A DNA stretch of 9,945 nt, taken from NCBI GenBank assembly GCA_003536295.1, contig DPZQ01000190.1, positions 1-9,945 on the forward strand, read 5' to 3'. Shown piece by piece: positions 7,512 to 9,945 of the stretch. Source of the DNA: Rhodobacter sp. Its GTDB lineage: Bacteria; Pseudomonadota; Alphaproteobacteria; Rhodobacterales; Rhodobacteraceae. The notes beneath the pieces were generated by a model. That model was given only the letters and a program-made list of their open reading frames with translations, searched no databases and was not told the origin of the DNA. The translations under genes were made by a program, and so were the position numbers. Position 1 is the first letter of the stretch, and the number at the start of each line of letters is the position of its first letter.

Positions 7512-8331
7512 GCAACAGCTCATTAATCGAGGTTTTGGACCGCGTTTGCGCGTCGACCTTTTTAACAATAACGGCGCAGTAAAGATTGATCCCATTTTTG
7601 GACGGCATAGATCCAGCCACCACAACCGAGCCCGCAGGCACTTCACCATAACTGACCGTGCCCGTTTCGCGATCAACGATTTTGGTTGATTTTCCGATAA
7701 ACACGCCCATCCCCAAAACCGAGCCTTCACGTACGATGCAGCCCTCAACCACCTCGGAGCGGGCCCCGATAAAGCAGTTATCTTCAATGATCGTTGGGCC
7801 TGCTTGCATGGGTTCTAAAACCCCTCCAATGCCAACACCACCCGAAAGATGCACATTTTTTCCGATTTGCGCGCAAGAGCCGACGGTGGCCCAAGTGTCC
7901 ACCATCGTGCCCTCATCGACATAAGCGCCCAGATTGACGAACGAGGGCATCAAAACCACGCCTTTGGCGATATAGGCTGATCTGCGCACTATACAATTTG
8001 GCACGGCACGAAAGCCCGCCTCGCGCCAATCATCTTCGGCCCAACCGTGAAATTTACTGTCAACCTTGTCCCACCAGCCGCCACCTTGCGGGCCTCCCGA
8101 CTGCATTTCCATGTCTTTCAAACGAAAGCCCAAAAGTACAGCTTTCTTGGCCCATTGGCGCACAGCCCATTGGCCGTCTGGGCCCCGCTCGGCTACGCGC
8201 AATTTGCCCTTATCAAGGACCTCTAGCGTCGCTGCGATCGCGTCACGGTGCGGTCCTTTTGTGGCAGGTGTGATTGTGTCGCGTGCGTCCCAAGCGGCTT
8301 CGACGGCGGCTTCCAGATCGGTGTGTGACAT
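7504..8331 (-). CDS. dapD: 2,3,4,5-tetrahydropyridine-2,6-dicarboxylate N-succinyltransferase
   Basis: Transfers succinyl from succinyl-CoA to tetrahydrodipicolinate, the committed step of the succinylase branch of DAP/lysine synthesis. The 275-residue product matches the usual length of about 274. Residues 1-100 form the N-terminal helical domain. From about 105 to 245 there is a left-handed beta-helix of hexapeptide repeats (VVLMPS, VNLGAYVDEGTMVD, IGARSEVVEG, SVLGMGVFIGKSTKI). D145 (MVDTWA) and E193 (GARSEVVEG) correspond to the catalytic pair of E. coli DapD. The ATG at 8331 is preferred over the in-frame TTG at 8349 because AAAGGA lies 7 nt before the ATG and the family begins near there. 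It is the first gene of the tight dap cluster and overlaps the next gene by 8 nt. Confidence 0.96.
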   Translation of the reverse strand: MSHTDLEAAVEAAWDARDTITPATKGPHRDAIAATLEVLDKGKLRVAERGPDGQWAVRQWAKKAVLLGFRLKDMEMQSGGPQGGGWWDKVDSKFHGWAEDDWREAGFRAVPNCIVRRSAYIAKGVVLMPSFVNLGAYVDEGTMVDTWATVGSCAQIGKNVHLSGGVGIGGVLEPMQAGPTIIEDNCFIGARSEVVEGCIVREGSVLGMGVFIGKSTKIVDRETGTVSYGEVPAGSVVVAGSMPSKNGINLYCAVIVKKVDAQTRSKTSINELLRD

Positions 8332-8364
8332 GGGCTGTTCCTTTATCAATTCGAGTTCTTTAGT

Positions 8365-8393
8365 CCTATAAACCCCATTGTGGGGCCGCGCAA
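8365..8393 (-). promoter_or_regulatory. Possible promoter of the dapD cluster
   Basis: On the minus strand TTGCGC (8393-8388) and TATAGG (8370-8365) are separated by exactly 17 nt, giving a predicted start near 8358 and a leader of about 27 nt before the dapD ATG. The -35 matches only at TTG and the -10 at TATA. The dap cluster otherwise lacks any promoter candidate in the 67-nt gap after the glycosylase gene. The match is modest and could be chance. Confidence 0.35.
8373..8385 (-). terminator. Short GC-rich hairpin, possible weak terminator of the glycosylase gene or dapD operator
   Basis: The minus strand reads CCCCA-CAA-TGGGG, a perfect 5-bp stem with a 3-base loop, extendable by two G-T pairs and followed by TTTATA. 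It lies 14 nt beyond the stop codon of the upstream gene, so it could act as a weak intrinsic terminator, though the T-tract is only three bases. It also fills the spacer of the proposed dapD promoter, where a protein could bind. Neither role is proven. Confidence 0.3.
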
Positions 8394-8398
8394 TGCGA

Positions 8399-9595
8399 TC
8401 AAGGAGCCGATCTTAGCCAATCTTGCGCAAAGACAATCTGATCGAGCCCCGCAAACGCTGCACAGTCTTGCAGCGCAACTTCAAGGGATTTAACTAATTT
8501 TGGGATCGGCTTGACGCTTTGTTCGGGCCAAAAGGCTCGCACATTCAGCTGTTTGTTTTGTCGATCCGCTTTCGCATCAATACGGCCAATCAGCGCATCC
8601 CCTTTTAGAATGGGAAAGACGTAATAGCCGTAAATGCGGTTTTCTTTGGGAACGAACACCTCAATACGGTAGTTAAAGCCAAACAATTTAAGGGCCCGCG
8701 CCCGGTCACGCAAAATCGGATCAAACGGTGATAAAAGCCGCGTGATCTTGACTGGATCAGGAAGCTTAGCCACTGTTTTATAAGTTTTGGGGCGCATTAA
8801 GTGCAGATGCAAACTGCCATCAAATGCAGCGATTTGAACCATAATCAAAGCGCCAGACCCAAGGCCTAATTCCGCCCATTTGCGCACCCGCGCCACGGGT
8901 ACCATGGCCCAAAACGCAGCAATTTGCGCAGGCGTGGCAAACCCTAAATGATCAAGCGCCTTTTCGTTGGCCCAATCCTCAGATTCATGGCGCGCAGGTG
9001 CTAGGGAGCGTAGCGTATCAGGGATCACACGATGGGTCAGATCATAGATCTTTTGAAACCCATCACGCCCCGCAATGGACAAAGTGCCACTGCGCCACAA
9101 ACCCTCTAGAGCCGCCTTGGATGGCGACCAGTCCCACCAACCGCCAGAGCCGCGCACCTCATCGCGGCCAAGGTGACGCGTCATGGCAGGACCGTGGCGG
9201 GTGATATGGTCGATGACCTCCGCACAGCTGGCCGCAAACCCCGTCTGGATTACGCCGTTTTTTTTTGCGTCCAAACGCGCCTGATGGTCGGTAAAACGGT
9301 GGCGCCAATGGGGGAAAAATTCCATTGGTATAACCGAGGCGTCATGCGTCCAATGTTCAAAAAGACTGCGGTCTTGTTCCAATAAATCTTTCAACATATG
9401 CGGCAGATATGATCTTTGGCGAGACCACAAAATCATATCATGGGCGCGCGCTAGCGTGTTGATACTATCAAGCTGCACGAACCCGATTTGACGAATGGTG
9501 GTGCCCAGATCGGCGGCCAAACTCGGGTCTTGCGCTAATCCGTGGGTGTGCAAAAAAAGGCGTTTTGCGTCATGGTTTGTCAGAAGCGGCATCAT
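8399..9595 (-). CDS. YcaQ-like (AlkX-type) DNA glycosylase, HTH_42 winged-helix family
   Basis: Members of the HTH_42 (formerly DUF1006) superfamily are DNA glycosylases; E. coli YcaQ/AlkX unhooks nitrogen-mustard interstrand crosslinks and Streptomyces AlkZ removes azinomycin adducts. From the ATG at 9595 the product is 398 residues, close to E. coli YcaQ. The N-terminus aligns by eye (LTNHDAKRLFLHTHGL), and IGFVQLDSINTLARAHDMILWSR carries Q41-L-D43. This is the Q-hydrophobic-D form of the YcaQ-like subgroup rather than the QxQ of AlkZ. EHWTHDASVIP (80-90) is the other strongly conserved block. The alternatives are a GTG at 9625 and an ATG at 9592; none has a strong Shine-Dalgarno, and 9595 fits the family N-terminus best. 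It begins 34 nt after rlmN. No SOS box is visible in that gap. A host-damage repair role is inferred from the family. Confidence 0.87.
   Translation of the reverse strand: MMPLLTNHDAKRLFLHTHGLAQDPSLAADLGTTIRQIGFVQLDSINTLARAHDMILWSRQRSYLPHMLKDLLEQDRSLFEHWTHDASVIPMEFFPHWRHRFTDHQARLDAKKNGVIQTGFAASCAEVIDHITRHGPAMTRHLGRDEVRGSGGWWDWSPSKAALEGLWRSGTLSIAGRDGFQKIYDLTHRVIPDTLRSLAPARHESEDWANEKALDHLGFATPAQIAAFWAMVPVARVRKWAELGLGSGALIMVQIAAFDGSLHLHLMRPKTYKTVAKLPDPVKITRLLSPFDPILRDRARALKLFGFNYRIEVFVPKENRIYGYYVFPILKGDALIGRIDAKADRQNKQLNVRAFWPEQSVKPIPKLVKSLEVALQDCAAFAGLDQIVFAQDWLRSAP
9258..9266 (-). repeat. A9 homopolymer inside the glycosylase gene
   Basis: Nine consecutive A residues on the coding strand encode the Lys-Lys-Asn at about residues 111-113 of the YcaQ-like protein. 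Runs of this length are prone to polymerase slippage. The reading frame is intact in this sequence. Confidence 0.9.
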
Positions 9596-9629
9596 AGGCG
9601 GCGGTATCTCAACCGCGCACAGCACAAGG

Positions 9630-9945
9630 CTAAATTCCCGCCTCGGCGGCGATTTGCGCGCGTGATTTGCGTTCGCGTTCGGTGGCTGATTTCAGTTGAC
9701 CGCAAGCTGCCATGATATCTTCGCCACGAGGTTTGCGAATGGGGCTGGCGTAACCGGCGTTAAAGACAATATCTGAAAAGGCTTCAATCCTATCCCAGTC
9801 CGAGCGCTGATAGGGCGCGCCAGGCCATTCGTTAAAGGGAATTAGATTGATTTTAGCCGGAATGCCCGAGATTAATTTGACCAAACGCCGCGCGTCATCA
9901 TCGGAATCATTGATGTCTTTTAGCATCACATATTCAAAGGTGATC
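9630..9945 (-). CDS. rlmN: Dual-specificity 23S rRNA/tRNA adenine-C2 methyltransferase RlmN, C-terminal 104 codons
   Basis: A radical-SAM enzyme that methylates C2 of A2503 in 23S rRNA and A37 in a set of tRNAs. Only the C-terminal part is inside the window; the frame is open through base 9944 with ITFEYVMLKDINDS, a family motif, and no start is needed. NLIPFNEWPG and KPRGEDIMAACGQL follow. The cysteine of AACGQL corresponds to the catalytic C355 of E. coli RlmN that forms the protein-RNA crosslink. The tail (KSATERERKSRAQIAAEAGI) is basic then short, and ends in TAG at 9632-9630. The catalytic CxxxCxxC cluster would lie outside the right edge. It is followed 34 nt later by the glycosylase gene, possibly in one transcript. 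Confidence 0.95.
   Translation of the reverse strand, partial: ITFEYVMLKDINDSDDDARRLVKLISGIPAKINLIPFNEWPGAPYQRSDWDRIEAFSDIVFNAGYASPIRKPRGEDIMAACGQLKSATERERKSRAQIAAEAGI

Noticed and set aside
7140..7787. A 215-residue version of the small protein between dapD and dapE
   Set aside because: The extra N-terminal 92 residues are read out of frame across the beta-helix coding region of dapD and look non-protein-like. The GTG at 7511 is the sensible start.
8329..8349. A longer DapD starting at TTG 8349
   Set aside because: The codons before the ATG at 8331 include the AAAGGA Shine-Dalgarno itself, and the family length fits the ATG.
9590..9625. GTG 9625 as the start of the YcaQ-like gene
   Set aside because: The extra ten residues do not match the family N-terminus and no good Shine-Dalgarno precedes the GTG. 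It cannot be fully excluded, because neither start has a strong ribosome site.

Overview
The window is a 9.9 kb stretch of chromosomal housekeeping and DNA-repair genes. All nine protein genes lie on the minus strand, with very short gaps or small overlaps. The gene content, the protein sequences and a GTTC-N7-GTTC LexA site of the alphaproteobacterial kind point to an alphaproteobacterium, most likely of the Rhodobacterales/Roseobacter type. That assignment is inferred from sequence character, not from a database search.

In transcription order (from the right end to the left) the genes are as follows. The 3' end of rlmN (23S rRNA/tRNA adenine-C2 methyltransferase) is cut by the right edge. 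Next comes a YcaQ-like DNA glycosylase of the HTH_42 superfamily with a Q-L-D motif. A compact lysine/diaminopimelate cluster follows: dapD, a small uncharacterised protein, dapE and a GNAT acetyltransferase. These four are joined by an 8-nt overlap, a 15-nt gap and a 4-nt ATGA overlap. Then come rnr (RNase R), a lytic murein transglycosylase of the MltB type, and the first 659 codons of dnaE2 (error-prone DNA polymerase), which runs off the left edge.

Two themes stand out. The dap cluster makes meso-diaminopimelate for peptidoglycan and lysine, and the MltB-like enzyme acts on the finished wall. The dnaE2 gene has its own promoter, with a perfect alphaproteobacterial LexA box touching the -10 element, and it follows the transglycosylase gene rather than imuA-imuB. 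So dnaE2 appears to be an independent SOS unit here.

I see no mobile element, CRISPR array, tRNA, rRNA or clear horizontal-transfer signature. No wholly new system is evident. The points most worth a second look are the solo SOS-controlled dnaE2, the apparent absence of a signal peptide on the transglycosylase, the orphan Shine-Dalgarno and mini-ORF after rnr, and the uncharacterised protein locked between dapD and dapE.
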